Assembly: GCA_015065975.1 (NCBI GenBank)
Contig: SVPG01000003.1
Span: 1 to 64,000 of the forward strand
DNA length: 64,000 nucleotides
From: Oscillospiraceae bacterium
GTDB lineage: Bacteria > Bacillota > Clostridia > Oscillospirales > Acutalibacteraceae
Direction of reading: 5' to 3'
This document shows positions 19,235 through 27,840 of this stretch, piece after piece. Made by a program: the position numbers and the translations under genes. The notes beneath the pieces were generated by a model that saw nothing but the letters and a program-made list of their open reading frames with translations, had not been told where the DNA came from and did no database searches. Each line of letters begins with the position of its first letter. Position 1 is the first letter of the stretch.

Positions 19235-20482
19235 TTACTGTTTTGAATACCAGACTGCTTTTCCGTTATGGACTGTCAGCAGGCATTTTCCGCTGACCTC
19301 CCGTCCTTCAAACGGAGTGCTCCTGCCCATCGACAGGAATTCGTCCGGATTGATTGTGTATTTGCTCTCAAGATCAAATACGGTATAATCACCGCTCTGA
19401 TCGATCGAAAACCTTTTGCACGGGTTGACGCTCATCAGCTCGACAAGCTTTTCAAGCGTGATAACCCCTTTCTGCACAAGCTCTGTATAAAGCACGGGGA
19501 ACGCTGTCTCGATTCCCACAACGCCCATAAGGCTCTTTTCAAGTCCTGCCGATTTCTCCTGTGCACTGTGCGGTGCGTGGTCGGTGGCTATCATATCTAT
19601 CGTTCCGTCAATAATTCCTTCAATAAGAGCTGCCCTGTCAGCCGCGCTGCGGATAGGCGGGTTCATTTTGAACCTTCCCTCTTCCCTGAGGTCCTCATCA
19701 CACAGCACGAGGTAATGCGGTGCTGTCTCGCACGAAACATCGAGTCCTTCCGCTTTTGCGGCACGTATTATTTCGACGCTCTCTTTTGTTGATATATGGC
19801 AGACGTGATATGAGCATCCGGTCTCTCTCACAAGATCGATGTCTCTCTTTATCTGTCCCCATTCGCTTTCGCTGCAGATACCTCTGTGTCCGTTTTTTCG
19901 GGCGTATTCACCGTCATGGATATATCCGCCTCTCAGCAGCGAATTGTCCTCACAGTGAGCTACAATCATTTTTCCCAGAGATTTCGCTTTAAGCATTGCT
20001 GCACGCATCATCTCGTCACTCTGCACCCCTCTTCCGTCATCGGAGAAGGCTATTACTTTTTCACGCATCTCTTCCATTTCGGAGAGCTGCTCACCCATCT
20101 GACCGCGGGTTATCGTTCCGTACGGTATGACGCGTATCGCCGCATCTTTCTCTATCGCCTTAAGCTGAACCTCGAGATTCTCGGCACAGTCGGGCGCGGG
20201 ATTGAGATTCGGCATCGAGCAGACCGTTGTGTATCCGCCGTGCGCCGCAGCCCTTGTGCCGCTCGCAACCGTCTCTTTATACAAAAATCCCGGTTCCCGA
20301 AGATGCACATGAACATCAACAAGACCCGGAATCATAAAAACATTATTAAAAACGACATCAGAGCACAGACCACCCGACACGTGCTCGCAAATGTCGGTAA
20401 TAGCCGCGCAAACAGTCATATTGTCAACACTACTGAATTTGTTCTTTTCATAGCATATTGCATTTTTAAGAACAAAGTTCAT
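19235..20482 (-). CDS. pyrC: Dihydroorotase
   Basis: Cyclises carbamoyl aspartate to dihydroorotate. The 415-residue protein is a class I zinc amidohydrolase: VDVHVHLREPGF provides the first metal His pair, IVAHCEDNSLL and CHISTKES give later His ligands, and ATDHAPHS gives the catalytic Asp. It is the first gene of the pyr operon, directly after the attenuator, with AAGGAG about 8 bases before its ATG. Confidence 0.96.
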   Translation of the reverse strand: MNFVLKNAICYEKNKFSSVDNMTVCAAITDICEHVSGGLCSDVVFNNVFMIPGLVDVHVHLREPGFLYKETVASGTRAAAHGGYTTVCSMPNLNPAPDCAENLEVQLKAIEKDAAIRVIPYGTITRGQMGEQLSEMEEMREKVIAFSDDGRGVQSDEMMRAAMLKAKSLGKMIVAHCEDNSLLRGGYIHDGEYARKNGHRGICSESEWGQIKRDIDLVRETGCSYHVCHISTKESVEIIRAAKAEGLDVSCETAPHYLVLCDEDLREEGRFKMNPPIRSAADRAALIEGIIDGTIDMIATDHAPHSAQEKSAGLEKSLMGVVGIETAFPVLYTELVQKGVITLEKLVELMSVNPCKRFSIDQSGDYTVFDLESKYTINPDEFLSMGRSTPFEGREVSGKCLLTVHNGKAVWYSKQ

Positions 20483-20516
20483 AATCCAACGCTCCTTCTT
20501 GCACCTGCATATTTTT

Positions 20517-20544
20517 AAAAAAAATCCTGTCTTTCGACAAGATT
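20517..20544 (-). terminator. Attenuator terminator of the pyr operon
   Basis: AATCTTGTC and GACAGGATT pair around a GAAA tetraloop and are followed by eight T residues, 35 bases before pyrC. The 5' arm is also complementary over 9 bases to GACAAGATT within the upstream PyrR site, so terminator and antiterminator are mutually exclusive. Confidence 0.85.
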
Positions 20545-20593
20545 CACTGTATTAACAGACCGCATAAAAAAACGCAGTCTTGTCCCAATTTTT

Positions 20594-20631
20594 CAGCTCT
20601 CAGTAATCTTGTCAGCCTCTCTGTGCTGCCC
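20594..20631 (-). promoter_or_regulatory. PyrR binding loop (anti-antiterminator)
   Basis: The leader contains CAGAGAGGCTGACAAG (20608-20623), close to the conserved PyrR recognition sequence of Firmicutes pyr leaders, flanked by bases that can form the hairpin. PyrR bound to UMP would hold GACAAGATT and free the downstream terminator. No pyrR gene lies in the window. Confidence 0.8.
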
Positions 20632-20650
20632 TTAAAGATTCATTTTAGAT

Positions 20651-20679
20651 ATAATATCATATACCATATATATTGTCAA
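20651..20679 (-). promoter_or_regulatory. Sigma-A promoter of the pyr operon
   Basis: TTGACA (20674-20679) and TATTAT (20651-20656) are separated by 17 AT-rich bases, just upstream of the PyrR leader. Confidence 0.8.
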
Positions 20680-20751
20680 TATGAAAAAGGCAGAAAATAT
20701 ATGCCGCTGCATCAAATTTTACTTGTGGTTTTTGACGGAGGAAAACGGAGA

Positions 20752-20781
20752 GAGAGCAGTGTCCGAACGGACACTGCTCTC
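20752..20781 (-). terminator. Terminator after the BACON-repeat gene
   Basis: A 14-bp perfect inverted repeat (GAGAGCAGTGTCCG and its complement) with a 2-base centre lies 36 bases past the stop codon of the large gene; a short T-run follows a few bases later. The rest of the 20483-20816 gap is the pyr promoter and leader. Confidence 0.65.
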
Positions 20782-20816
20782 CTGATTTTGTCTGACGTGC
20801 AAACGACTTATAAAGA

Positions 20817-23800
20817 TCAGCCGTTTACGCTCTCGGGATTGAGAAGGTCAATTCTTCTGCCGCCGATAACACCTGTGCAGGTAATGTCAATATCATCTGC
20901 ATCGTATGCAACCGGATTACCCTCGCTGTCACAGAGTTCAAGATAGATGTCGAAGTAGGACGCAGATGTTGCCAACTCGGGAACAGTATGAGTCCATGTG
21001 TCATTGTATTTTACGACTCCGCCGTATGTGACACCATTTCCGGAATACTCTTCACCCTGTTCACGGGCTTCGAGTTCTTCCTCTTCGTCTGCCATTCTGC
21101 TCTCAAATTCGTCCACAAGTTCACCCGTCAACATTTCTTTTAGAAAACCGCATATTTTATCCAATAACGGAGTTTCAGGAACATCTGTTTTTGTCGGTAT
21201 ATTATCAGCGTTTCCTTCTGCGCCAATATTAAACCCATTGAAATCATCGTCAACAACTTTCTCTTCTTTAGATTCGCTCTCAAACAAACTACCATACACA
21301 GTGTTTGCTGTATATAAACCTCCGAAGATTCCATCAAGTTTAAATTTAACATTATCAACCACATCGTTAATATATCCCATTACAGACTTAAAAACTTGGC
21401 TTTTATCACACAACTTATTTGACGCCCAATCAATTATATCATCAAAAGGCACAACACTAATAACCACTTTACCTATTTGAAGTGCATAATTTTTAATACA
21501 GTCGTCCATTTCCTGTTTTGCGATTTTTAAATCGAGTTCATCTATCGCTTTTCCCAGAGCCTCCGCTTCTTTTAACGTTTTATAGATTTCGATTTTTTCC
21601 TGCAAAACATCAAACGACCAACTTAATGTCGCAATCGCACCAAAATCAGGCCAAACCGGAGCAAACTTTTCTCCAATATTACTCATTATTTCTATAAACT
21701 CCGAAATAGCTTTGCGTCTGCCACTTATATTTTCGTTTGTTGCATCATCAGTATAAAAAGCATATGCGTCCACAATTCGGATATTTCTATCCTTAACTGT
21801 CACGTTAACTACAACATCTGTTAAACCTAAATACTCTCGAGCTAAATTATAATCACTTTGATCCGTTTCAAAACCACCAAAAGAATCAATTTGGAATGAG
21901 ATCGGTATATTTTTCCTGTAATCATTCGTGACAGTGTATGACATCACAATTTCTTGGAATGTTGCCGAGCTACAGCCATCTGCTGTTGCACAAGCTGACA
22001 TCAAGGTATGAGTCTGAGAATTTCCATAATAATTACTTGTGCTTGCTCCCGAAGAACAATAAAGCCATTCCGCAGCAAGTGTTTTCGGTGCTTTCTTTTC
22101 GCTTTCTTCTGCTACTATACGATTGAACCTGTTGCTGTAAAAAGCATCATCTACATTAACACCGCTAAATTTATACTGAGTCACGCCTACAGTTTTTTTC
22201 TGATCGCCAACCGTTACAGTGAATTCACCTTCACGACCCTCTGTTTTTTGACCGCCGCTCTCTGTAAGATTGGTGTAGAACGGATCTATTTTCATCGAAC
22301 ACGGATACACATACCATCCGTCTTCTTTTTTCATCGATCCGCAGGAGATGTCAAACCATCCGCTATCATCGCCCACCAAAAGCTCTTCTTTAACATTGGC
22401 AACGATAACGAGATCATTGAATGCAGTCTCCGTATAACTGCCGGTATAGACTACATCCTGTCCTCCGCTTTCATAAAACTCAACCTGATTAACTCTGCCC
22501 ATTGCGTTGGCATGAACTCTTATAATCTCATTATCCAAGCTTCTGTATTCACCCTTATAAACATAAACCTCTATCTCACCCCAATGTGCATAAAGGGTAT
22601 GGTTTTCTGTTGTAGTGCAAACAGTGGATGTATCTACTCTGACTCCGCCTTCGCGCTCTGTATACCAGCCCAGGAATGCCTTTCTGCTATCACTGAGCTC
22701 AGGAACACAGTTTTCCGGATAGGTTTTTCCGATAAATGCCCAGCGAGCATAGTCCTCCGGAATTTCACCGTAACCGTTTTTGTCAAGCGTTACAAACGCA
22801 GGCATAACATCAACCTGATGAACGGGAATCGCAAGCAGCTTACCGCATGCGTCGATTATGATATTAGCTTTACGCTCTCCGGGGCTGTTTTTCTCGCTCA
22901 CGCTTACCTTGAGCTCGGTACCGCTTGCCTTTGTTGCCTGGAGCCAATCGGCAGAAACTTCTTTTACTTTCCAGCCGCCATATTTGCTTTCGATTTTTAC
23001 GCTGAGAAGCTTACCGGTCTTGTCTGTGACAAGATAAGTAGGATTACAGGTAACCTCATTCGGAGATTGTTTTATTTCAATGACCTCTGTTTTGCCGTTT
23101 GCATCAACGGTTACCTTACCAAAACGGGTAATTCCTGTGCTGTTCAGGGTAAGCGAAATTTTAAACGAGCTGTTGTTCGTTCTGATTATGCGCAGCCACT
23201 TCGGACTGTCAGAAGTTACTTCCCATGTATCGCTGTTTGTTCTTACCAAAACCTCAAACTCATTTGCTTTTGCATCCTGCTCGTATTTAGGAACATTGAC
23301 AAGCTCAAGAGTATGCGGATTCTGCTTTATTTCAATTCTCTCTGAAACAGTGCCTGCGCTGACAAACACTGTGCCTACACGCTCTTCGCCAACATCGCTG
23401 GGATCAACCGATATTGCTATTACATTGCCGTTGTATTCTGTTTTTACCCATGCGGTATTCGAGTTTACAATTATGGGAAGACCGGACGTCGTGCTCGCAT
23501 TTACATACTGCTTACCGCCGGGGCCTTCGAAAGTCAGGACATTCTTGTTTAATGTAACCGTATTTGCATCCTGTCTTATATCGATAGTCTCAGACATAAC
23601 ACCTGCCGATACTTTTACGGTTGCAATTCTAACATCAGCATTGCGGTTTACCGCAACCTCAACCTCTATACCGCTTCCGTTCTTGGTTACAGTGACCCAA
23701 TCAGACTCGCATTTGACAGTGAAATCTCTGCCGGATGCTACATTGACGCCTGATGTAATTTTTCCGCCTGCTGCAGCGGGATTATACGAAGTCGCAGTCA

Positions 23801-25424
23801 AAGAAAGACTGTCGCCTTCCTGTCTTACCTTATACGTAATACTGAGATTACCTGCAGAAACGGTTATGGCACCGTAACGTGCATAAAGGAAATAGTTCGG
23901 AGCAGCTTTGACTGTTACTTTCGACGCATCCTTTGTCACTTCGATCCAGTCAGAATCAGACTCAACGCTCCATGAACTGTAATTCGTTGAAGGAATTATG
24001 GCAAAAGTATTTTCTTCGGCTGTGATTGAAATCGTATCGGTTTCCTTATCAAATTCAGCATTCTCTACAGACAGAGAAATCCTGCAGCCCTCCTGCGTAA
24101 TATTGAAATACTCAAACATTCCGCAGGACGTGATTGTAATTTTACCTTTTCTGCTTTCACCGTCGGGATTAGCACTAACCTTAATTGTGAGTTTGTCGCC
24201 GTTCTTGGCTGTTGTAATCCAACCTGCATCGGGAGTAACGTTATATTCGCTCTTTGAGCCGACTTTAACAGTAATTTCGGTAGTTCCGCCCATTACGCCA
24301 AAGTTATACTCATTTCTCGATATTTCAAGACTGTTGCCCTTCTGTGTTACAGGTATAGTCTTTTCAATTTCTCCGCATGTTATTGTTATGGTTCCTTTTC
24401 TCGCATTCAATGAATCGGAATTTGCTTTCGGGGTAAGCGTTATGGAACCTGTATTCTTTGTGACCTCAAGCCAGCTTATATTCTCAGATACACCAAAGCT
24501 TCCATTGCCCGCTTCAATGGTGACTTCAGCCGGATCAGCACTTGCTTCAAGCGTGAACTCAGCGGGCACATTAAGATAATTCTCCTTCTGAGTTACATCT
24601 ATCGAACCGTACATATTGCCGCTTCTGAGGGTAATTCTTGCAGTTCTCGGAAGAGTGAATGAATTCGGGACAGTTGTAATCGTTACTGAAGTATCGTTCT
24701 CTGTCACTGTAATCCAGTTCGCATCACATTCGACAGTAAGCGCTCCTGTACCTGTAGATACAGCTATGGTCTTTGTCTGTCCTGCCGCATTTGATTCCCA
24801 GGATTTCTCAGCAGGTGTAACATAGTTTGCCGACTGCGTGACGGTAACCGTCTTGTGTATGGTTCCGCAATTGATGTTAAACGTCGCACTTCTCTTTGCA
24901 CCGGAGTTTGCAGTCGCCGAAACAAGCACATTGCTTCCTGACTTTTTTACTGTCAACCAGCTTTGTGACGGCGTACCGAGAGTAAAAGTAAGACCACTCG
25001 AAACACTGAGTGTTTTCTGGGTACCCGCTGCACTCAACTGAAAGCTATCGCTTACAGTAACATAATTCGCTTTCTGACTGACATTGATAGTCGCAGTATC
25101 TCCCATACTTTCAAGCACAACCTTACCGGAGCGTGAATACGCCTGCTGATTTGCGCTTGCCGAGAGTTTTAATTTACCTGTATTGACTCCGCTGGTCGTT
25201 ATCCAGCTCGGTTTAGACTTTATTGACCAGGTGTTATTGTAGTTAACAGTGATTTCTTTACTTCCGCCACTTACTTCGAATTCCCACGAAGTGGTAAGCG
25301 GTTTCAGTACCACCACCGCATCGACCTGCATACTGCCGAAAAGCGCAGTAAGCATGGCCAGCAGCATCAAGATAGAGACAGCTATCGTGATTTTCTGTTT
25401 AGTACACATTCTTCCCTCTGCCAT
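20817..25424 (-). CDS. Giant secreted protein with ten BACON-like repeats and an InlB-type repeat
   Basis: Predicted exported protein of 1535 residues, function unknown. A hydrophobic signal segment covers about residues 11-30. About ten BACON-like beta-sandwich repeats follow (roughly residues 45-872, about 85 each). Each has a W-I/L/V-x-V/T core (SWITTS, SWLTVKK, NWITVTEN, SWLEVTKN, GWITTAKN, DWIEVTKD, DWVTVTKN, AWVKTEYN, KWLRIIRT, DWLQATKA) and ends in a V-T-Q or I-K-Q strand. An InlB/Listeria-Bacteroides type repeat follows at about 878-950 (AFLGWYTEREGG, TLYAHWGE). The last 450 residues have no recognised fold and are more AT-rich. No LPxTG anchor is visible. BACON domains are mostly known from Bacteroidetes, where they bind glycans or mucin, so adhesion or glycan binding is a guess. 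GAGGTG precedes the ATG by 8 bases; a second ATG five codons later is possible. Confidence 0.85.
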   Translation of the reverse strand: MAEGRMCTKQKITIAVSILMLLAMLTALFGSMQVDAVVVLKPLTTSWEFEVSGGSKEITVNYNNTWSIKSKPSWITTSGVNTGKLKLSASANQQAYSRSGKVVLESMGDTATINVSQKANYVTVSDSFQLSAAGTQKTLSVSSGLTFTLGTPSQSWLTVKKSGSNVLVSATANSGAKRSATFNINCGTIHKTVTVTQSANYVTPAEKSWESNAAGQTKTIAVSTGTGALTVECDANWITVTENDTSVTITTVPNSFTLPRTARITLRSGNMYGSIDVTQKENYLNVPAEFTLEASADPAEVTIEAGNGSFGVSENISWLEVTKNTGSITLTPKANSDSLNARKGTITITCGEIEKTIPVTQKGNSLEISRNEYNFGVMGGTTEITVKVGSKSEYNVTPDAGWITTAKNGDKLTIKVSANPDGESRKGKITITSCGMFEYFNITQEGCRISLSVENAEFDKETDTISITAEENTFAIIPSTNYSSWSVESDSDWIEVTKDASKVTVKAAPNYFLYARYGAITVSAGNLSITYKVRQEGDSLSLTATSYNPAAAGGKITSGVNVASGRDFTVKCESDWVTVTKNGSGIEVEVAVNRNADVRIATVKVSAGVMSETIDIRQDANTVTLNKNVLTFEGPGGKQYVNASTTSGLPIIVNSNTAWVKTEYNGNVIAISVDPSDVGEERVGTVFVSAGTVSERIEIKQNPHTLELVNVPKYEQDAKANEFEVLVRTNSDTWEVTSDSPKWLRIIRTNNSSFKISLTLNSTGITRFGKVTVDANGKTEVIEIKQSPNEVTCNPTYLVTDKTGKLLSVKIESKYGGWKVKEVSADWLQATKASGTELKVSVSEKNSPGERKANIIIDACGKLLAIPVHQVDVMPAFVTLDKNGYGEIPEDYARWAFIGKTYPENCVPELSDSRKAFLGWYTEREGGVRVDTSTVCTTTENHTLYAHWGEIEVYVYKGEYRSLDNEIIRVHANAMGRVNQVEFYESGGQDVVYTGSYTETAFNDLVIVANVKEELLVGDDSGWFDISCGSMKKEDGWYVYPCSMKIDPFYTNLTESGGQKTEGREGEFTVTVGDQKKTVGVTQYKFSGVNVDDAFYSNRFNRIVAEESEKKAPKTLAAEWLYCSSGASTSNYYGNSQTHTLMSACATADGCSSATFQEIVMSYTVTNDYRKNIPISFQIDSFGGFETDQSDYNLAREYLGLTDVVVNVTVKDRNIRIVDAYAFYTDDATNENISGRRKAISEFIEIMSNIGEKFAPVWPDFGAIATLSWSFDVLQEKIEIYKTLKEAEALGKAIDELDLKIAKQEMDDCIKNYALQIGKVVISVVPFDDIIDWASNKLCDKSQVFKSVMGYINDVVDNVKFKLDGIFGGLYTANTVYGSLFESESKEEKVVDDDFNGFNIGAEGNADNIPTKTDVPETPLLDKICGFLKEMLTGELVDEFESRMADEEEELEAREQGEEYSGNGVTYGGVVKYNDTWTHTVPELATSASYFDIYLELCDSEGNPVAYDADDIDITCTGVIGGRRIDLLNPESVNG

Positions 25425-25509
25425 TCTTTCACCTCATAAAAATCCGCGTCCGATCAAAGCGGGCGCTTAATTTGCCTTGGCAAAGCAAAATTGTTTTGCC
25501 ATTGAAACC

Positions 25510-25537
25510 ATTATACTTATTTATCGTTTTCGCGCAA
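25510..25537 (-). promoter_or_regulatory. Promoter of the BACON-repeat gene
   Basis: TATAAT (25510-25515) is preceded at 16 bases by TTGCGC (25532-25537). The 5' leader holds a small inverted repeat (TGGCAAA with TTTGCCA, about 25477-25501). The remaining bases of the 25425-25818 gap are AT-rich and show no coding signal. Confidence 0.5.
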
Positions 25538-25746
25538 TTGACACAATTAGCCTAAGCAGTCACCATCATTTTGTACACATCGCCTATCGCATCACTTTTT
25601 ATTACAAAAGATTTTAATAATAACCCATTTTTTTATCGATTATCAACCGATTATTTGCCCTGTTCAAGCACCAAGTAAAATCAAATTTCTTTTGATTTTT
25701 AACAGTTTATTTACATTTTGAGAAAACGGTTTTAAAGCAAAATAAA

Positions 25747-25789
25747 AGTCTCGCCGCAGATACAGCAAAACGTCATCTGCGGCGAGACT
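25747..25789 (-). terminator. Terminator after rnhA
   Basis: A perfect 15-bp stem with a 13-base loop is followed on the minus strand by TTTTATTTT. It ends the rnhA transcript. Confidence 0.85.
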
Positions 25790-25818
25790 CTTCACTTATT
25801 TTCAGACAAACATACATC

Positions 25819-26265
25819 TTAACCTTTTGAATAATACTGCGTCTGTGCGACAGCGAGTGTGTCACAGCGCTCGTTATACGGATGGCCCGCGTGACCCTTC
25901 ACCCAGACAAACACAACATTGTGAACATCGAGCAGGTCGAGCAGCTCGCTCCACAGCTCGGGATTGAGCGCCTTTTCTCCCCCACTCTTCTTCCAGCCCT
26001 TGGCTCTCCACGATTTTGCCCAGCCCTTTGTAACGCTGTCCGAAACATATTTTGAATCGGTTGTCAGAACTACGTCGCAAGGCATTTTCAGCGCTTTGAG
26101 CGCTTCTATCACCGCTGTCAGCTCCATACGGTTATTTGTCGTCTGAGGGGAACCTCCCGACATTTCTTTTTCGACGCCGTTGTACACCAGAACTGCACCC
26201 CAGCCTCCCGGACCGGGATTGCCGCTGCACGAACCGTCTGTATATATATTCACCTTTTTTCTCAT
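25819..26265 (-). CDS. rnhA: Ribonuclease HI
   Basis: Cleaves RNA in RNA-DNA hybrids during replication and repair. The 148-residue protein has the RNase H fold with the four acidic metal ligands: [16 protein letters not shown] (Asp10), [13 protein letters not shown] (Glu), LTTDSKYV (Asp) and the C-terminal NERCDTLA (Asp), plus the HAGHPYN loop with the conserved His. No hybrid-binding N-terminal domain is present, so it is the type I E. coli-like form. It is a single gene between two terminated neighbours. Confidence 0.96.
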   Translation of the reverse strand: MRKKVNIYTDGSCSGNPGPGGWGAVLVYNGVEKEMSGGSPQTTNNRMELTAVIEALKALKMPCDVVLTTDSKYVSDSVTKGWAKSWRAKGWKKSGGEKALNPELWSELLDLLDVHNVVFVWVKGHAGHPYNERCDTLAVAQTQYYSKG

Positions 26266-26328
26266 ATCCGAACCACCGTTCTTACCTTGGCTTCCGATCT
26301 CTTTGATACAAAAGCTTCAAAATATATA

Positions 26329-26358
26329 TTGATTTGTTTTATTGCGTTGTGATATACT
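26329..26358 (+). promoter_or_regulatory. Promoter of the cysteine-rich small protein
   Basis: TTGATT (26329-26334) and TATACT (26353-26358) are separated by 18 bases, about 38 bases before the start codon. Confidence 0.6.
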
Positions 26359-26395
26359 GGAAACAGCAAACTGAACAGAAAGGAACGTTCTCATT

Positions 26396-26602
26396 ATGGA
26401 TATTCAGGAACTTGTCAAGCGACAGGCTGTTTCGAAGATTCTGCTTGTTGTGGTTATTGCTGTTGCAGTCATTCTCGTTCTCGGCTATTTCAGCTCGAGC
26501 TGCGGCTGTGTCAGCTGCGATCTCGTAAGCGGCTGCTCCGACTGTGCAAGAAGCTGCGCAAGCTGCGGAAGCTGCATCACCGACTGCATCTGCAGCGGCT
26601 GA
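26396..26602 (+). CDS. Small cysteine-rich single-pass membrane protein
   Basis: A 68-residue protein of unknown function. Residues 1-13 are charged, 14-31 form one strongly hydrophobic helix (KILLVVVIAVAVILVLGYF), and the last 36 residues carry ten cysteines spaced mostly by two or three residues (SCGCVSCDL, SDCARSCASCGSC). The reading frame is real: it has a promoter, an AAAGGA ribosome site and a strong terminator directly after it. The Cys tail could face outside and form disulfides, or bind metal; neither can be decided. The charge pattern, with two positively charged residues before the helix, fits an N-in orientation. No peptide-modification or export genes are adjacent. Confidence 0.7.
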   Translation: MDIQELVKRQAVSKILLVVVIAVAVILVLGYFSSSCGCVSCDLVSGCSDCARSCASCGSCITDCICSG

Positions 26603-26617
26603 TAAAAAAGCATTTTA

Positions 26618-26650
26618 TACGCCGGCACATTTTTTTACTGTGCCGGCGTA
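26618..26650. terminator. Bidirectional terminator between convergent genes
   Basis: A perfect 12-bp stem (TACGCCGGCACA and its complement) with a T-rich loop has a T-run on the plus side and an AT-rich tail on the minus side. It ends both the Cys-rich gene and the zinc-ribbon gene. Confidence 0.85.
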
Positions 26651-26655
26651 AATTT

Positions 26656-27495
26656 TTATATCTGAACATCCTGTACTGCGGGATCCTCCGGCACGACCGT
26701 ATCATCAACATAGTTACCCTTTTCGGGCGGGACTATCTCAAGATAATAAATCCACAGTGCAATCGAATCGCGATAATCATTGTAGCAATCGGAGGGTGTC
26801 GAAATCGCAAGCACGAAATCGTATTCCGTATTCTGCTCGGCGGAGGTCAGCATAACGAGCTCGACAACGCAGTTGTCCTCGGTGCTCGATGCGGGAATGA
26901 GTGCTCTCTCTCGATTATATGTTGCGCCGTTGCAGACAACAGTATCAGCTTCCTCAAAATTCGGGAGCTCTATGAGGTTCGGATAGAGCACGCTGATATG
27001 TCCGTAAAGACCGCTGGCGGATTTGAGTCTGCGGTACATTCTTACAGTTACCCTGTCATCAACCACGCGTTCTTCAAACATCGTTCCGTCAGAATATGCG
27101 TCCTGATAATTGAGGATATAGCTGTTCATATAGTTACCGGAGATATAAAGCATATCGCGCGTATTGACAACCGTATCAAGCGCCGCCGTTGTAGTTGTTG
27201 TGGTCTTTACGGTCTGTTCCGGCTTTGTTATCTGAGGAAGCTTGAACGAAATCTTCGGCACAACAAACAGACCGACGCAAAGAACGGCCATCGCCGAAAC
27301 GATCGTGACCAGAAGCTGCCACACCTTAAGATCAAAGAACCTGGTTCTTTTATTCATGACCTTTTTCGGACTTGCAAGCTTTATCTTAAAACTGAGTTTC
27401 TTTTTCTCTTTTTTTACAGTATAACCGCAGCCGCGGCACACGCCGCCTTTACCGGTTATCTCTCTTCCGCATCTGAGACAAATCATTGTAACCAA
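26656..27495 (-). CDS. Zinc-ribbon single-pass membrane protein
   Basis: Unknown function. The 279-residue protein begins with a short zinc ribbon (ICLRCG and VCRGCGY, four Cys at about residues 6, 9, 20 and 23), a Lys-rich stretch, one transmembrane helix at about 60-79, and then an extracytoplasmic domain of 200 residues after a Thr-rich linker. This layout, a cytosolic zinc ribbon tethered to an external domain, is common in uncharacterised Clostridia proteins. The boundary uses a TTG start 6 bases after AAAGG; an ATG three codons later is also possible. Confidence 0.75.
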   Translation of the reverse strand: MVTMICLRCGREITGKGGVCRGCGYTVKKEKKKLSFKIKLASPKKVMNKRTRFFDLKVWQLLVTIVSAMAVLCVGLFVVPKISFKLPQITKPEQTVKTTTTTTAALDTVVNTRDMLYISGNYMNSYILNYQDAYSDGTMFEERVVDDRVTVRMYRRLKSASGLYGHISVLYPNLIELPNFEEADTVVCNGATYNRERALIPASSTEDNCVVELVMLTSAEQNTEYDFVLAISTPSDCYNDYRDSIALWIYYLEIVPPEKGNYVDDTVVPEDPAVQDVQI

Positions 27496-27539
27496 TCATA
27501 ACCTTTCCCCAACCGAGAGCGGTCGGATTCAATATAGAT

Positions 27540-27568
27540 ATTATAAGCAAAACAAGGCATAAAGTCAA
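27540..27568 (-). promoter_or_regulatory. Promoter of the zinc-ribbon gene
   Basis: TTGACT (27563-27568) and TATAAT (27540-27545) are separated by 17 bases on the minus strand. Confidence 0.75.
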
Positions 27569-27600
27569 CGCATTTTAACTTACCTGAAAACACACAAAAA

Positions 27601-27629
27601 GGAATCGGGTAAAACATCTGCCCGATTCC
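27601..27629 (-). terminator. Terminator after the DUF6472-like gene
   Basis: GGAATCGGG and CCCGATTCC form a 9-bp stem followed on the minus strand by TTTTT. It closes the mntP-tetR-DUF6472 transcript. Confidence 0.8.
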
Positions 27630-27643
27630 TTTAAAATTTGCTT

Positions 27644-27823
27644 CTAATTCTGTTTTCTTACAACGCCGTATTCATCGTCAAGCCGAAAATATGCACACTC
27701 GTCCGCTCCGCCTCTCAGAAAACGCTCCATTTCGTCCTCGTCAAGGTTTATCTCGCACGAATAGCTGTCATACTCTTCGTCGTAGACGAAATATACGCAA
27801 TTGTCGCAGTCTCTTATAGCCAT
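27644..27823 (-). CDS. Small DUF6472-like cysteine protein
   Basis: A 59-residue protein (starts MAIRDCDNCVYFVYDEE). It contains three Cys-containing segments (CDNC, SCEIN, ECAYF), many acidic residues (NLDEDEMERFL) and ends VVRKQN. I recognise it as similar to the DUF6472 family found across Clostridia, whose role is unknown; the Cys pairs suggest metal binding. It starts 17 bases after the TetR gene with GGGAGG upstream and ends just before a terminator. Confidence 0.75.
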   Translation of the reverse strand: MAIRDCDNCVYFVYDEEYDSYSCEINLDEDEMERFLRGGADECAYFRLDDEYGVVRKQN

Positions 27824-27840
27824 ACGTACACAGTCCTCCC

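Noticed and set aside
20557-20580. Hairpin with T-run in its loop in the pyr leader
   Set aside because: The T-run is inside the loop, not after the stem, so it cannot act as a normal terminator; it is likely a spacer hairpin of the attenuator.
20817-25424. Regular spacing in the BACON gene considered as a CRISPR or DNA repeat array
   Set aside because: The repeats are protein-level, about 85 residues long and too diverged in DNA.
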